The notes under the pieces: model-generated
The model's input: only the letters and a program-made list of their open reading frames with translations
Database searches by the model: none
Told to the model about the DNA's origin: nothing
Translations under genes and position numbers: made by a program
Origin: Pelargonium tetragonum
Lineage: Eukaryota; Streptophyta; Magnoliopsida; Geraniales; Geraniaceae
NCBI GenBank assembly: GCA_036897445.1
Contig: JAYMTL010000002.1
Coordinates: forward strand, 186,001 to 250,000
Length of the DNA: 64,000 nucleotides
Direction: 5' to 3'
Part shown: in pieces, positions 39,009 through 51,404 of the stretch
Position numbering within the stretch: position 1 is the first letter of the stretch
Layout: the number at the start of each line of letters is the position of its first letter

Positions 39009-39826
39009 TTTTATTATTTAGAGTACTTAACACTTAATACTCAACCCTGCGAAAATAAAAGAAAAAGGTAACTCAGTTTCGTTAAGAGTATCCCTCTTAT
39101 TTACGAGGGAAATGACTTCTACTAGGGAATCGTCGTTTTGAACGCCATATCCCAAAAGGTGGGGGTTGGTTACACTATATTAAAAAACTCAAATCAAATG
39201 TCATTTATACTATTCAAGAACTTTTTGTCTCTAAACAAGCTTTACTAGCTAAGATGGGTTCAAAGAAGTTTTGTAGTATATAACTTTGACCGGTAAACTT
39301 CTAATTTAGGTGCGCGGGGGTTATGCTATAGTTATTCCCTTTTGTATCTTGATATGTTTAACCCTCTACCTAAGAGTTCTAAGTTTGTAAAGAGGAGATA
39401 GCTAAGAAGCGTCTAAGAATTAGAAAAGTTTTGAGTCTTAGTATAGTAAGAATCTTTTTTTCGAAACCACGAAAAAAGGGTCCCGCGGATTCACAAGTAT
39501 GTCGATGGTTCGAATCAAGTTTTTTAGCTTTAATAGCAGAAACGGTCTATTTGAAGACTAACCAAGTATAAGAGTTTTATTCCCCTTTTCACTCGCACGA
39601 GCCCTTGTTTTTGGATTTTCTTACTAGTACGAAGCATATTTAAAGAGAGGTCTTGCATTAGTAGGGGTAACCTTTTTTGTTATTCCACCTTCTGATATTA
39701 GAGTTTCCACTTTTTTTCTTTTAACAATGGGTAACACCCAGCAGCTTCTAAGATTGCTGAACTTTTATATAATCCAGCTATAGCTTACTTTGGAAAAGGA
39801 TTCGAACCAAGAGCCACTATTCCAAA

Positions 39827-39840
39827 CTCGATTTATCGAG
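39827..39840. repeat. Short hairpin palindrome
   Basis: CTCGAT/ATCGAG arms separated by TT. Confidence 0.55.
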
Positions 39841-41479
39841 CTTAATCTTGATTAAAGTAGTCGGTTAATAGGGCGCCTCCAGCACACTAGCTTCCTATGG
39901 ATGGATCTCCAGAGTATACAACAAACTTTTTATCTAAGTGATTTTAATACTCTAAAATCCAAGTTCCTTACCTTTGCTCGTTTGCGTTAAACTTTTTAGT
40001 AGGTTTTAAAACTCCTAAAATATGGAATAATATTAGACACACGCATTAGCTACTTTAGTTCTTCTGTAAAAGATTAGTCTAGTCTTGCTGCCCCTATATA
40101 AAAGGACTCCTTACTAAGCGTAACTCTACTAAAAGCCCAGCATAGCCAAGATCTAAATTGAAAAACTTGTATAGATAGGTAAGCTTCCGGACAAACCCTT
40201 ATTAAATTAACCGCAATAAGCAGGAAACCCTACTACAGATTTTGGATCCAAATAAGTAAAAAGTATAGGTACTGAAGGAAGTAGAACTATGCATAACTTA
40301 AAGATATTAATAGTAATGTAATACAAGGATAACCCCAAACCCTTATAAAGGCTTAATCCTTCTAGCCAGTCTTGTAAATTGAAAAGGAAGTGTTTCCTAA
40401 CGTAGTACTAAAGGCAGGCATCTAAAAGAAGTTCCCTGCAACATAACTAATATTAAATTAACCTTTCATGATGAAAGTTAGAATAAGGAGAGCGGATCTT
40501 ATGCAGCATAGGGGCGTACTCCAGTAAGCAATCTTAAGGATTTTCTAGGTGGAAAACCTAATTGGTTGAAAATCTTAATTGAACAGGACTGGATTTTTAT
40601 AAAAAAGGATTCCTAGAGTAGAATTTTAAGTAGTTTACATGTAAGTAATACGAGAAAACCTTTTTATAAGTAAAACTGAAGTTTAATGCTTAATTAATTC
40701 TACCTATTAGTACTAAAAAGCGAGCCCCTAAATTACAAAATTATAAGTAGAACCTGGAAGAATGCCGAGAAATAATAAAATAAAGCCGAAGTCTATATTA
40801 AAAAAAGAAAAACTTAAGCTGGGGTCTAAGTTTTATTAAAAGTAAGATACATTTTGGATAATCTGGATAGTTAACATAGGCGAACAAAATAGGTGTCTAA
40901 TCTAAAAGAAGTCAATCCTTGTAAAAGCGTTATTAAAAAATGGAAATGCTATATATAATAGAATAAAAGCTTAATTGAGCAGAGCTCCCGGTTGTTTAAG
41001 GTATCCTAATTTCAAATAGAGATCGAATAATATGAAGTATAAAAATTTTCATTATTAATAAGAAGGAATTTTTTGTACTGTTATAAAACAGAGTTAAAAT
41101 GGAAGAGTTGCTATACCCCGAGTCCCTTTTATGCGTGCCTCTGTATTTCCACCTAATTGTAGATTTAGAAGGGTTATATGAAGTATACTTACTTAGTATA
41201 TGATTTGAGAGTGAAAAATGCCAATTGTTAAAGCGCAACCTATATGCAGTGAGTTTACACTAGCTGGCGGATTAGCTTTTTCTTTTTAAACCGGAAAACC
41301 TAGGTATCGCTTAACACAGTCAGGTAAGTCACTAATTGCCTATAATTTTGACTTTCATTGATAAAGTTTTCTAATTCGAAACGAGGAATGCCTCTAACTT
41401 AATCTTAGCTTCGGGCCTCCACAAAAGCTTCCCCAGACAGAAGAGATTTTAGCCTTTTTCAAAAACAGTATTTCGTTTT

Positions 41480-41489
41480 GGGTATACCC
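41480..41489. repeat. 10-bp palindrome GGGTATACCC
   Basis: Perfect palindrome with G+C-rich ends, followed by a T run. Confidence 0.6.
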
Positions 41490-42573
41490 GGTTTTTTTAC
41501 AATGGGGCTTTAGTTGACTACATAGAACTTAATTCTACAGTAAATGTAGTAGCTTATAAAGATAAGTATATCTAAAAACTGAAAATTCTTCTTCAACAAA
41601 ACTCACAGCATAGCAGGTGTGACCTAAATTTATATAATAAGTGAAATTTCTAAAATCCCGACGAAGCGATAGGTAAAAAATTCTTAATTGCTACGAGTGC
41701 TAGGTAGTATGTATAAGTGCACATTCAAAAAAGAGCTTTAATAATTCCTAGTAAATTCTATAATCTCCCTTTTTTCTGGCTGTACTAGACATTATTTTCA
41801 TATAGGGAACTTAACACACCCCAAATAGGGAAAAGGTTACCCGTACTTGTTTAGGGGGCTTTTTGTAAAACTTATATTTCTTGATTTTTTCTGAAACTCT
41901 AGCTGTAGGTATAAGATCACCCCTAGACTGGGCGCGCTTTTCTATTTATAGAGCCTTGTCGCTGTGGGATTCCTGCCAAATTTTATTAGTACAATCATCT
42001 TTCTATTTTTAGCCCGTTTACTACACCCTATTCCTTATATAAACTTGAACTGCCCAGAATCCAAAGGACTCGTTTTTCCTGCTATTCTAAATTTTTTTGG
42101 AGAGGACGAGCTATAGTTACTAACTGCTTTAAGGCTCTAAAATTCAGCCTAGGAGGAAAAGGACAGCACACCGATACTCCTTAATTTTCAGTTTTTAACA
42201 ATTAGCTAGTTTTTTTTGCCGTACTTGTTAGGTATAAATTGCTTACATAAGGTTAGGCTAACACGAATTTTTCACACCCGGAAAATAGAGTCAAAAGTTA
42301 GACTATTGTCCTATGCAAGGTCCAAGACTTGCGAAGACTCTAATACTTAAAAATCAAACTTCTGTAAATAAATTTACCGAGACTTCTTACTGACCCACTT
42401 TATTAATAAGGGAGCTTGACTAACTATTAGCTATGTCTTTAAAATTTCTGGCTTTAGTTTTCTTATTACTTATTACCCATGACTTTATTTAAGAAGCAGG
42501 CAGGCTTTTAGAGTAGCTTTTGTTTTAGAATTGAAGTCTTGCCCTTGCTGTCTGAGAAGAGGCTAAAAAGGGC

Positions 42574-42591
42574 AAAAACCCCGGGGTTTTT
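42574..42591. repeat. 18-bp perfect palindrome
   Basis: AAAAACCCCGGGGTTTTT is its own reverse complement. It is the longest uninterrupted palindrome I found. An A+T-rich flank around a CCCCGGGG centre is the mirror arrangement of the GGGGNCCC family. Confidence 0.85.
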
Positions 42592-43931
42592 AGATCCTTA
42601 AGGAAGGGGAAAGATAAAATTTTGAATGACTCCTCCAATTATTTTATAATAAACTGCCCTAAACTACCTCTACAGAAGAACTTATAAATTCAAATTTAAT
42701 GGATTTAGAGTCGGGGTAATATAGAAATTCTTTTTAATATTGAAATTTTTTATAGCTTTCTATCAAACAAAAAAGGATGCTCCTTTGCTTAACTTTCTTC
42801 ACTGTTATCCGTTAAAGGGAACTCTTTCTTAGATATATGATATGCATTCGGGGTTTCCGGGTCTCTCAAGTTCTAAATAAAAGAAATCTGATGCACCAAA
42901 ATTAATAAGCAGGGCTTATTAAGGATTGAAAATTATGAAAATACAGAGTCCGATGCCAGTCATTTATAAGGGATTCCTTGCTTGTTTTACTTCTTTTATA
43001 CTCCAGATTGCAGGTGTGATTGATTTGGCATAATAAAATATTTAACTAACAAAAGGAAAACTCCACTGATCCTAGGAAACTCTCTTCATTTTTTTAGTAG
43101 GCATAACAAAGTAATTTTAAAATTCATAGCGATATTTCTATCCCACCAAAAAAGAAACTTGGGAAAAAGGTACACTTCTTAAGGAATTTATAGAACAAAA
43201 TATCCGAGTCTCCTCGACAATTAAAATACCCCCCTATTTAGTTTGACTTTTTCGTTCCATATTATTTCCTAGATTCTCTTTATTCTTAACTATAATTCAA
43301 AAAAAAGGCACCCTGTGTTTAGTCAATGCAATACTCTTTACTTATGTACTATCGGGGTTTAGCATGAGACAGGACTTTAAAAGTTAAACTGGATTGATCT
43401 AAATTAAGTGGATTCCTAATTCTTTGCCCTTCCGTACAGAGGTTTTTTTCCCGCTATTTTAGGTATTTCAGAAGTCTACTAAAAATTTTCAGGCACTGTC
43501 CCTTACGATTTGAGGTTATAAGCAGCAACGCAAAAAACTTTTTAAGCGCTTGAAATATTTGGGTAGCCCTACTAATACTAATAAGAAAAGATTTTTAATA
43601 AAAACTTTAGGGGTTGCTTGGTAAGAACTTTCTTAAAAACATAAGGAATGCAATTAGCAGAGCCAAACCTACTAGGGTTATGGAATCCTAAAAAAGGAAA
43701 TGCTTCTTTGTTTTTTAATTAGGCACTTATGCTGCGGAGTAACTTAATATTTTATGAAAGATTTTTTTCCAGGGTCTGTATAAAATCAAGGAAGTCCTAA
43801 GTTTACTTATTTGCAAGGTAGTCTCAGTCAAATTTCTTTCTGATGTGGAGTATCCATTATTCACAGCCGGGGTTGCCTTCGCCTTAACTAAGTAAATATA
43901 ATAGGGGTTTGGGGTCAAGCCAAGAGGAATA

Positions 43932-43938
43932 GGGGCCC
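43932..43938. repeat. G+C palindrome GGGGCCC
   Basis: Followed by TTTATAC. Member of the dispersed family. Confidence 0.6.
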
Positions 43939-44375
43939 TTTATACTTTATATTTATAATGGGGGCACTTCCCCTACTTACTTATCCCGAAATTCTATAAA
44001 TAAAAGGTTTATTTATAATTAAGCATTCCTTCGTAGTAAAAGCAGCCCTTTTTATTAACTACCTCAAGCGGGAACTGGGAAGGTTAGCCTATAAAATTAA
44101 GGAATATCTATAAAACTTAAAAGCAAACTCTATGTATGAGTGTACAGGGTAATTCCACGTAGAATTTAGAATAAGTTTGCCCGAGAATAAAGAATTTCAT
44201 TTTAGTAGGGCTTGTGGATAAAAAAAGTTATTCAAATTGGGCTCCATATGACTACAACCCTACTTTCCTACTTTAATTGACTGAATCCCCCTTTTTCAAA
44301 GTAAGGTTTTCGGGAAATATATTACTATTTAAAAATAAACTCTCAGCTTTAATATTAAATAACAAATGTAGCCAT

Positions 44376-44397
44376 AAACCTGGGTAATCCCGGGTTT
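44376..44397. other. Nine-pair hairpin with TAAT loop
   Basis: AAACCTGGG (44376-44384) pairs with CCCGGGTTT (44389-44397) around the four-base loop TAAT; eight Watson-Crick pairs and one G-U. It is compact and stable, of the kind found as mobile hairpin elements or transcript-end signals in organellar DNA. No gene was recognised next to it. Confidence 0.6.
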
Positions 44398-47300
44398 CTT
44401 TTAGGGATTAGGAGCTTCCTCTACTCTATAATATTATATCCTAAGATAAAGTTATTTAATTCTTTGCTTCAATAAAGGAAGTCTTGTATAAGTAAATATA
44501 TTCTAGTATGTAGTATATGTAACTCCTTCTGCAGCACTTTTAATTATATACCCAAAGTTTTCCGGGAATTGCCTCGATGCAGCTTGGCTCCCTATTTCCC
44601 GACGTATTTTTGTTGTTATACTGCCGCTATAAAGTAAAAAGAATCTCCGGAAGCTTTTAATAAAGGGTAAACAAATGCTTTGTGATCTAGATAGTTAGAC
44701 CGACCAGGCCTTTTTACAGTGATTTAGTGTTCATTGCACACCTAAGAAAGCCGAGTTTTTCTAGGTAGGGGGTAATGTTGATTTAGAACTTCAAAGCATT
44801 CCTTTAGATATTTTTTGCTTTGTGCTATACCCCTCCTCTATTTAAGCGATTCTATACTCGAAGGAGTTTAGACCGGTTATCTTTTTTTCTATGCCTCAAA
44901 TTTGAATTCTATTGGATAGTTCAACGGGGAAGTCCTTTGATAAGTATAAGGTAACCGCTTTTAAGGGGAGTGCCAAAAAACTATAAGGGCTAAAGTGCTA
45001 TAAAGTAAATAATATAGCGATTGAAAAGCTTTAGAAAAGTATAAGAATGCCGGTATATAATTTGTTAGTAGCGGGATCCTTAGCTGAGTCTTCAAGTTTT
45101 GGTAGTATAGCAAAGAGCTTAAAGTACTAGAGTCGAATTTACTTATTTGGATCCCCAGACTGTAATAAAAAGAGTTTCTTTTAAGGGCTTACCTCTAGAA
45201 GCAAACCTTGACTTCCTTTCTCCCTTAGTTAGGAAACTTGAGAGGTTAAGAATCTTTTTTTAGTTATACCAACTTACGTGGAGCCCCCGCCCAAGAAAAG
45301 GGAGTTTTTAGTTCAGCTATAGAATATAGCTTTGTTCAGGTTCCAGATCTTACAAGGATATAAAACCCTTAGCTATTCTTTTAGGGTTTGTAAGATATGA
45401 AATTTGCAATTTCTGTGAGTACACTTTACTGTCAGTGGAACCCTACCGAATTAGTGTAAACTCGTTGTTTTCCGGGTTTATTCAAGAGTCGCCGTTCGTG
45501 CCAGGGGATAATTTCAAGAATAAGGAATATCTTATATTAGAATCAAAAGAGCTAACATGAAAAAAATCTTCTCCTCGTGACGGACCCCTAGAAGCAATAC
45601 ACAACTAACTTTTTGTTTAACCACGGATGCTCTCCTTACCCTATGATAGTAGATAGCTAATCCAGAGTTTTTTGACACTTTTTCTGAACTAGACTAGATC
45701 CCTTACTATTGTTTTCTCGTTGAATTGATCTTTTGATATAATTGATAGGACAGGGGCGGTAGAAGAAAGAAAAGTTCATAAAATATAGGGACTTTCCTTT
45801 ACACTACAATGCTTATAACAGGATTATCCATAAACTTTAACGGGATTCTCCCTTTTTGCAGGATTCTTTGGGTCCACGAAATAGAAATCCCCGTTTTTAC
45901 TGGTTTACTCACACGTAAGATTTTATAAGGAGCGCCTTCCATTAGTGATGCTTCAATATTCGCAACTCCTTTTGTTATATAGATCGAGAACTGGGGTTAA
46001 TAGAAAGGGTATCCGAGTTAAGGCAATAGGTTAGATTCCTTCTTAAACTTAAAAAGGCAAAAACTTCGCTTCAAGTCTACAGCCAGAAAAAGGAATTTTT
46101 TAGAGTCCCCAACTCTATAGCTAGTTGTTTCCGTTTACCCTATTCTGATTTATCTAGTTTCTTTTTATACAGCCCCTTTTTGTTAAGAACACAGAAGCTT
46201 TTTTTGTATTTCTTCTCGGGATTCGTAAAAACTAAGAGCTGGTAAATATCCTTTAGAGCTCTAAGTTTGCAATTATTATCAAATCAAGTAAGCTATCTTT
46301 CATGTTTTACTGAGAATCCCGCAGTTTCATTACTTAAACCTGAAATTATAGACCAAAGACTGGCTACTACAATACAATAAGGTATAAGAATTGGGAACAA
46401 GACTCCTTTTTGACTAAGTTATAGACTTTATAAAGTACACTAACAGGGAATTTAACACTTTCCGAAAAACACAGGGCAACTTTAGTCATTTTACATACCG
46501 AGTGAGCCCCTCATAAATAAAAGACAAAAATTTTAAATACTTTAAAGGGATTCTCTTGAAAAAGAATTGGTCTAAGTTAAGTAAAGAAGGACCTTCCCAT
46601 TGAAACCTACATTTTTGTAAAATCAGGATCTAAAGGAATACTAAGAGAAAGAGAGTCCTGTAAGTTAAACTTTATCCGCGGGACTTTTTTTGCAATAAGG
46701 ATAGCTCTGAAACTTTTAGGAGTCAAAGCAAATTCTGAACTTTCTTAGTCTTCATTTTTACTAAATTAGCAACACATTTCTGTTTCTTTTTTAGTTTTTA
46801 GAGAGCTAAGGGGGATCTTCAGTCCTTGTGAAGGTTACGCGCAATCTGTCTTGTTTATAACCATTTAGTAAAAGTCCAAAAGTCTTTTCTATAGGGACCT
46901 CCTCTGGCTAATTAGTATACTCAGCGGAGTCGTGGGAAGCAGGCCCGACTTTAATAGACCCTCCTTGTCAAAGTGAGAGTTAAAATTTGTAGAAAAAAGC
47001 CCTAAAAAGGAAAGATAGCTGGAATGCATAAGTTCCTTGGTTAGTATAAATAGGTGCATCTTAATCTAGGAGTTTAGAAGTGGAGAGTAATCTCGATTTT
47101 ATTTATATAAAAAGGTATTCGTAAAGTAAAGCTTAGTGGGCTCAAAGACAACTCGATATGTAGTAAGAATTCTAGAAGACTTTCTCAACAAGAGAGGACC
47201 AGCCCGTCAATCAATGCAGCAGTGGATTAAGGAGTAATCAAGCGGATAATTGCACCCCTCCTTGCGTAGGAAGTTTTTGAGTTAACGGGGCGCTTTTTAT

Positions 47301-47921
47301 GTATTTCAGGAGCTTTTGTACAGGTAAGCAAAGCTTTGCTCAATATTGTAAGCGTTATGACTGGAAAAGCTCTTACTAAGTAATTAAAGTAGAAAATCTA
47401 AAATGCTAAGAAAACTTCGAAATAGTCAACAAATTCAGAAAAAGAAAGTAGGGCTCGCCATTCTGCTGTTAGTTCGCTTATAGTACCGGGTGGTGAAGGT
47501 TGTGCCTTTTTCACTCATATCTTGTAGCTTGTACCCCGGTAAACTTTATTGAGTTTTTATTCTCCTAGTATTTAACAGAAGAAGAGGAGAAAGGATTTTG
47601 AGTTGGATACCTAGAGAAACCCGATTTAAGAAATTCCTATACTCTTTCTTTCTTCAGAATTTTTTGAGGACAACCCGCTTCTGATAACCTTATTCTACAG
47701 ACTAAGTAACACAACCGCTGGCTCTAAAATTGAGTTTACTTAGTAAGGGTTCCCTTGAAAAAGAGATACCCAGATTAGATAGAGTACTTATGTCGCTTAG
47801 GTCATTAAAAAAACTCATACAATTCTGAAAGATCCGAGGAAAAGTTTACCTTTTCAATCTATTAAAAGTCAAAGTTAACCTGATGTGTACAAGATTAGGT
47901 GCTGCTTTATAGATATTTCAG

Positions 47922-47961
47922 TTCCAGGGCAGACCCTGGCGGGATAGCCAGCCTTCTGGAA
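47922..47961. other. 40-base multi-stem element
   Basis: Three overlapping complementary arms: CCAGGG/CCCTGG with loop CAGA (47924-47939), CTGGC/GCCAG with loop GGGATA (47936-47951), and an outer TTCCAG/CTGGAA closing pair (47922-47927 with 47956-47961). They cannot all form at once: the outer stem plus the second hairpin is one fold, the first hairpin another. This resembles double-hairpin elements known from some fungal and algal mitochondrial DNAs, or a two-state switch. Confidence 0.55.
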
Positions 47962-48038
47962 ATATTAAAAAAGAAAGGAGGCGCCTTAGAATATAAAAGG
48001 GCTTCAATCTCCATCTTCTTCGGGGCACCAAAAGGGAG

Positions 48039-48053
48039 AGGTAATGTAATTAA
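48039..48053 (+). repeat. 15-base dispersed word AGGTAATGTAATTAA, copy 2
   Basis: Exact copy of the word at 22501, preceded by AG and followed by C as there. It lies about 80 bases right of the multi-stem structure at 47922-47961. Confidence 0.8.
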
Positions 48054-48961
48054 CTCTCACTTTTTGGAATTGGTATAAAACAATAGCTTTATTAATTTTG
48101 CGTGGCCTTATTCAGTTCAAATTACAAATTCACAAACAAAACTTGGTGGTACATGCTTAGCTTGTAGAGTTGTACTTCTATTCTAGTATAAGGCTTTAAG
48201 ATTCTTTAACTTTTGTTATTGCAAAGAAAAGGGATTTCCCCTAACACCCGCTTTTAGGTTCATTTTAATAAAGGTTTAAAAAAAGATAAGGATGCCCCTC
48301 TATAAAATTCTCGGGTATCCCTTCTATCTATAAAGGAAAGAATTTACTTAGGTACTGAAAGTCTTCAGGAACTCCAACTTAAGGAGCACAGTTTTTATTC
48401 TTCACTTGCAATAACCTTATCTGCTTTGTGTATTTATAATTTTAAAGGAAAAGTCCGTTTTCTACCCAAGGAGTGATTTTTTACTTATATTACCTAAGGA
48501 GACTTCTACTAACCATAAATAGACGAGCAAAGTCTAAAGTTCGAAATGATAAGATGAACCAGGAAGTCCTCGTGTTTGTGAATACTACCTTGCATGAAAA
48601 AGTCAAAAAGTGTAACTTATACTCAATCTTATAAACTAGCTTATATAACAAGTATTCTTACTCACCAAACCCTAAAGCTTGTATAGTTACTTTACAACGC
48701 ACCCTTCTTATATAGATCATAGCCCCTTAACAGGTTTAGGAACAGATAGAAGCAAAAGGCACAGCAAGCTAAGGAATCTCTGCTTTGTAAAAGAAAACTC
48801 ACGAAAATCTTTATTTAAAAAGACTTAGTTAATAACAGCTCCTAAAAAATTTTTAATGTAACCTACTCTAAACACCTAGAGAAGTGGCTAGCCTGAAATT
48901 ACTCTATATTTTGACAAACCGGCATAAGTAAAGAACCTGCTTAACTTAATATTTAATATAT

Positions 48962-49198
48962 TTGCAAACTTCTACACAATTTGTTTTAGTAACACTGGAT
49001 ATCTGGAACGAAACTACTCCCCTACCTAATAAAAAGACCTTTCAAAAAGCTATAGCATCAAGAAATTCTTACCTTGAAAATTTCAATCAAAGCACTCGGG
49101 CCAACAAAACTTTATTTATTACCCTTGTGTTTATCTCTATAACGCTTTTTGCTGTTTGGGTATCCGTGGTACATTTCAGCTTTTTAGCACCCGTTTAA
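48962..49198 (+). CDS. Putative small single-pass membrane protein, unknown family
   Basis: A 78-codon frame; only TTG is available as start and there is no upstream ribosome-binding box. Residues 1-50 are mostly polar (TLDIWNETTPLPNKKTF). From about residue 51, TLFITLVFISITLFAVWVSV forms a clear membrane-spanning segment near the C terminus. Base use is even and homopolymer-poor, unlike the flanks, which is why I rate it above the other small frames. I compared it from memory with small organellar membrane proteins (Atp8, PsbH, PsbL, PsbK, PetL, SecE) and none fits. The same frame stays free of TGA from at least 48842 to 49441, crossing TAA/TAG on both sides, so it may be the visible part of a longer protein if those codons are sense. 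Confidence 0.28.
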   Translation: MQTSTQFVLVTLDIWNETTPLPNKKTFQKAIASRNSYLENFNQSTRANKTLFITLVFISITLFAVWVSVVHFSFLAPV

Positions 49199-50095
49199 TT
49201 ATATATTTTTCTATTAGCTTACTTTTAGAGGGAAATAATATAAAGAATCGAAATACCTGTCAGTCAAAGCCTCCCTTCGCGTAAAACAACAGCAATCATA
49301 GCCCGCAAGATATAAAGTATAGCTCTAAAGAAAGAGGCCGAGAAGAGGAAAGAAGTAAGTCCATTGGTTATTATAAAGCATATAAGTACATAGCTCCTAT
49401 AAAATTAACAAGTATAAGTCAAAGTCAGTTGGGAATCCTTATGAGTCTGAAACTGCAAAATCCCCAGTTAACTAACAGGTACCAAAAACCCCTAAAGTCA
49501 AAATGTTTTTTATTTCATTTATCTGTACAAGATTTAACGAGGTTTTGCCTGCCCTAGCGAGGATACCCATTTACACCAAAGAGAAGAAGTTTTTGATTTT
49601 AATCAAAGCAGCTTCTCAACTAGTAATTTACTTATATAGTATACTTTTCATGGAAACAGGAGAGGTTGAAAGGGTCGAGTAAAGATCTTTTTTTTGTGGG
49701 TAAGGGCGCCCCTTTTTATATTTCATTTACAAGAACTAATGATAATAAGCGGGATATAGGAGTCCTTTATAAAACCCGTTTGAATGAGAGAATCCCCCTA
49801 TGCTCCTAGAAATTCTTCCCATTTCTTATATCTACGTACCTAGAGCGCGACTGTAGAGTAGTTACTAGTTAAAATAGAGCAAACTCCTTTATAATATCAG
49901 GAATGAAATGTAACTTTTATTAGCGCTCTGCCTTCTAGCTTTTAGTACCTTTTCTATTACGTACGAATTGCGGGGTTTCTACCACTATAGTTACAGGCAC
50001 TTCCATTAACTTATGACCTCTAGCAGGTTTTTAAGTGGGTTACCCAGTTGACGGTTTCTAATTGCGGGAGATTTCGCTGCTGAACTTATAATTGA

Positions 50096-50103
50096 GGGGT
50101 CCC
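50096..50103. repeat. G+C palindrome GGGGTCCC
   Basis: Followed by TTTAAG. Member of the dispersed family. Confidence 0.6.
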
Positions 50104-51378
50104 TTTAAGTTTACGGGCAGGATTCCTAAGCCTTTGCCTTGGAGTCTTGTTTATAGGAAGGGTAATAGCTCTTATTAACCGATAGAACTTTTTTTGTAAG
50201 CCATATTAGACAAAAATATAGAAAGAAAGCCTAGGTTTCTATAAAGCTTATGGAAATGAAAGGTAAGGGGAGCTTATAAAAGAATACTTTCTCGCAAAGT
50301 AATTTAAGTTTTCGGGTCAAGGTTTAGATTAGAATAGGTAGGGACTAACTCTGGTTTTTTTATGTTTATCCAAATCCAGAGGGGATTTTTATTAATATAG
50401 TTTCTCTTTCGCAGCTCTATAACTCTTAGTTTTAAATCTTATTTGAGGGGTAATATGGGGAAAAGGTGTCTCTTTGCAAAGCTCTGAGTACCCCCGAGAA
50501 TCTATTTATATAGTAGCAATTCTATTTATAGGCAGGCGAGTCTTATCAAGCATCATTAGAATTTAAATTAGAGTATCTTGCACAAGTTAAAGAAAGGGGT
50601 TTTGGGGACGTTAAAAAAAAGGACCCTGGTCTGTTGAAGAACAAAAGAAAATAAGATTAAAAAGGGGTAAAAGAGTTAAGTTTAAATAATAAAGTGCTAC
50701 TTTTCGTACTTAAAGCGATTTCTTAAGGGAAGGGACTGCGCAGCAGGACTTTAAGTTACTCTAACTGTCTAAAACCTGTCCTGTAGGGTACTCATTAGTT
50801 TATTTTGTTAATCTGAATGCATTTCTTCCTTTAGTAAGCACAACAAAGCCACGTCTTAAAAGAACTAGGTTCGTCTATACTTGTCAACGGGCACGCAGAA
50901 TATTTTAGACAAATAAGTAGTCTTAATAAACCCGCAAATTAAAGAATCCTAGGACTCAGGAAGAGGGGAGAATCTGTAGATAGAAAAAGCTCCCTATTTG
51001 CCAGTTAAATATTTTTTGTCTAACTCAGTGGGCACACCTAAAAATGAAATTTAAATACTTTCGAAACTTGCGGTCTGCTATCTGTTCTATTTTATCAATA
51101 TCACGGCCATAACCTAACTCTCTCAAGTAGACTCAAGCTTAAGCTATTCTGGATTTATAAGAAAGGTGAGAAAGACTTCAACCCTCGACCTTATTAAGCC
51201 TAATATTTATCAACAAAGCTTGTCCTAGATTTAGGCAACTATGGGTAACAAGGCTTCCCAGACAGTCTCAAAACTTAGCTTTTAGAACTTTTACCAAATA
51301 AATAACCCTTACTTCCACTTCTCATGGCAACCAACTAAACAAAGGAAAGAAACTCCAATCTTCGCCGAATGAAATAGA

Positions 51379-51404
51379 AAGTTCTTCCTTTATATAAAGA
51401 ACTT
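51379..51404. other. Eight-pair A+T-rich hairpin
   Basis: AAGTTCTT (51379-51386) pairs with AAGAACTT (51397-51404) around a ten-base loop containing TTTATAT. Confidence 0.5.

Larger units (their letters stand above)
30267..48840. other. Long gene desert with the strongest palindromes
   Basis: No gene was recognised in about 18.5 kb. Frames at 38697-38903, 40996-41238 and 43727-43918 (all minus strand, 60-80 codons) show no domains. The tract 31582-32355 stays free of TGA in one forward frame but has many TAA/TAG. Notable structures at 32507, 39001, 42574, 44376 and 47922 are listed separately. Confidence 0.55.

Noticed and set aside
39780-39860. Minus-strand tRNA suggested by GGTTCGAATCC
   Set aside because: T-stem mismatches after two pairs, and the upstream hairpin has a 2-base loop that cannot be an anticodon loop.
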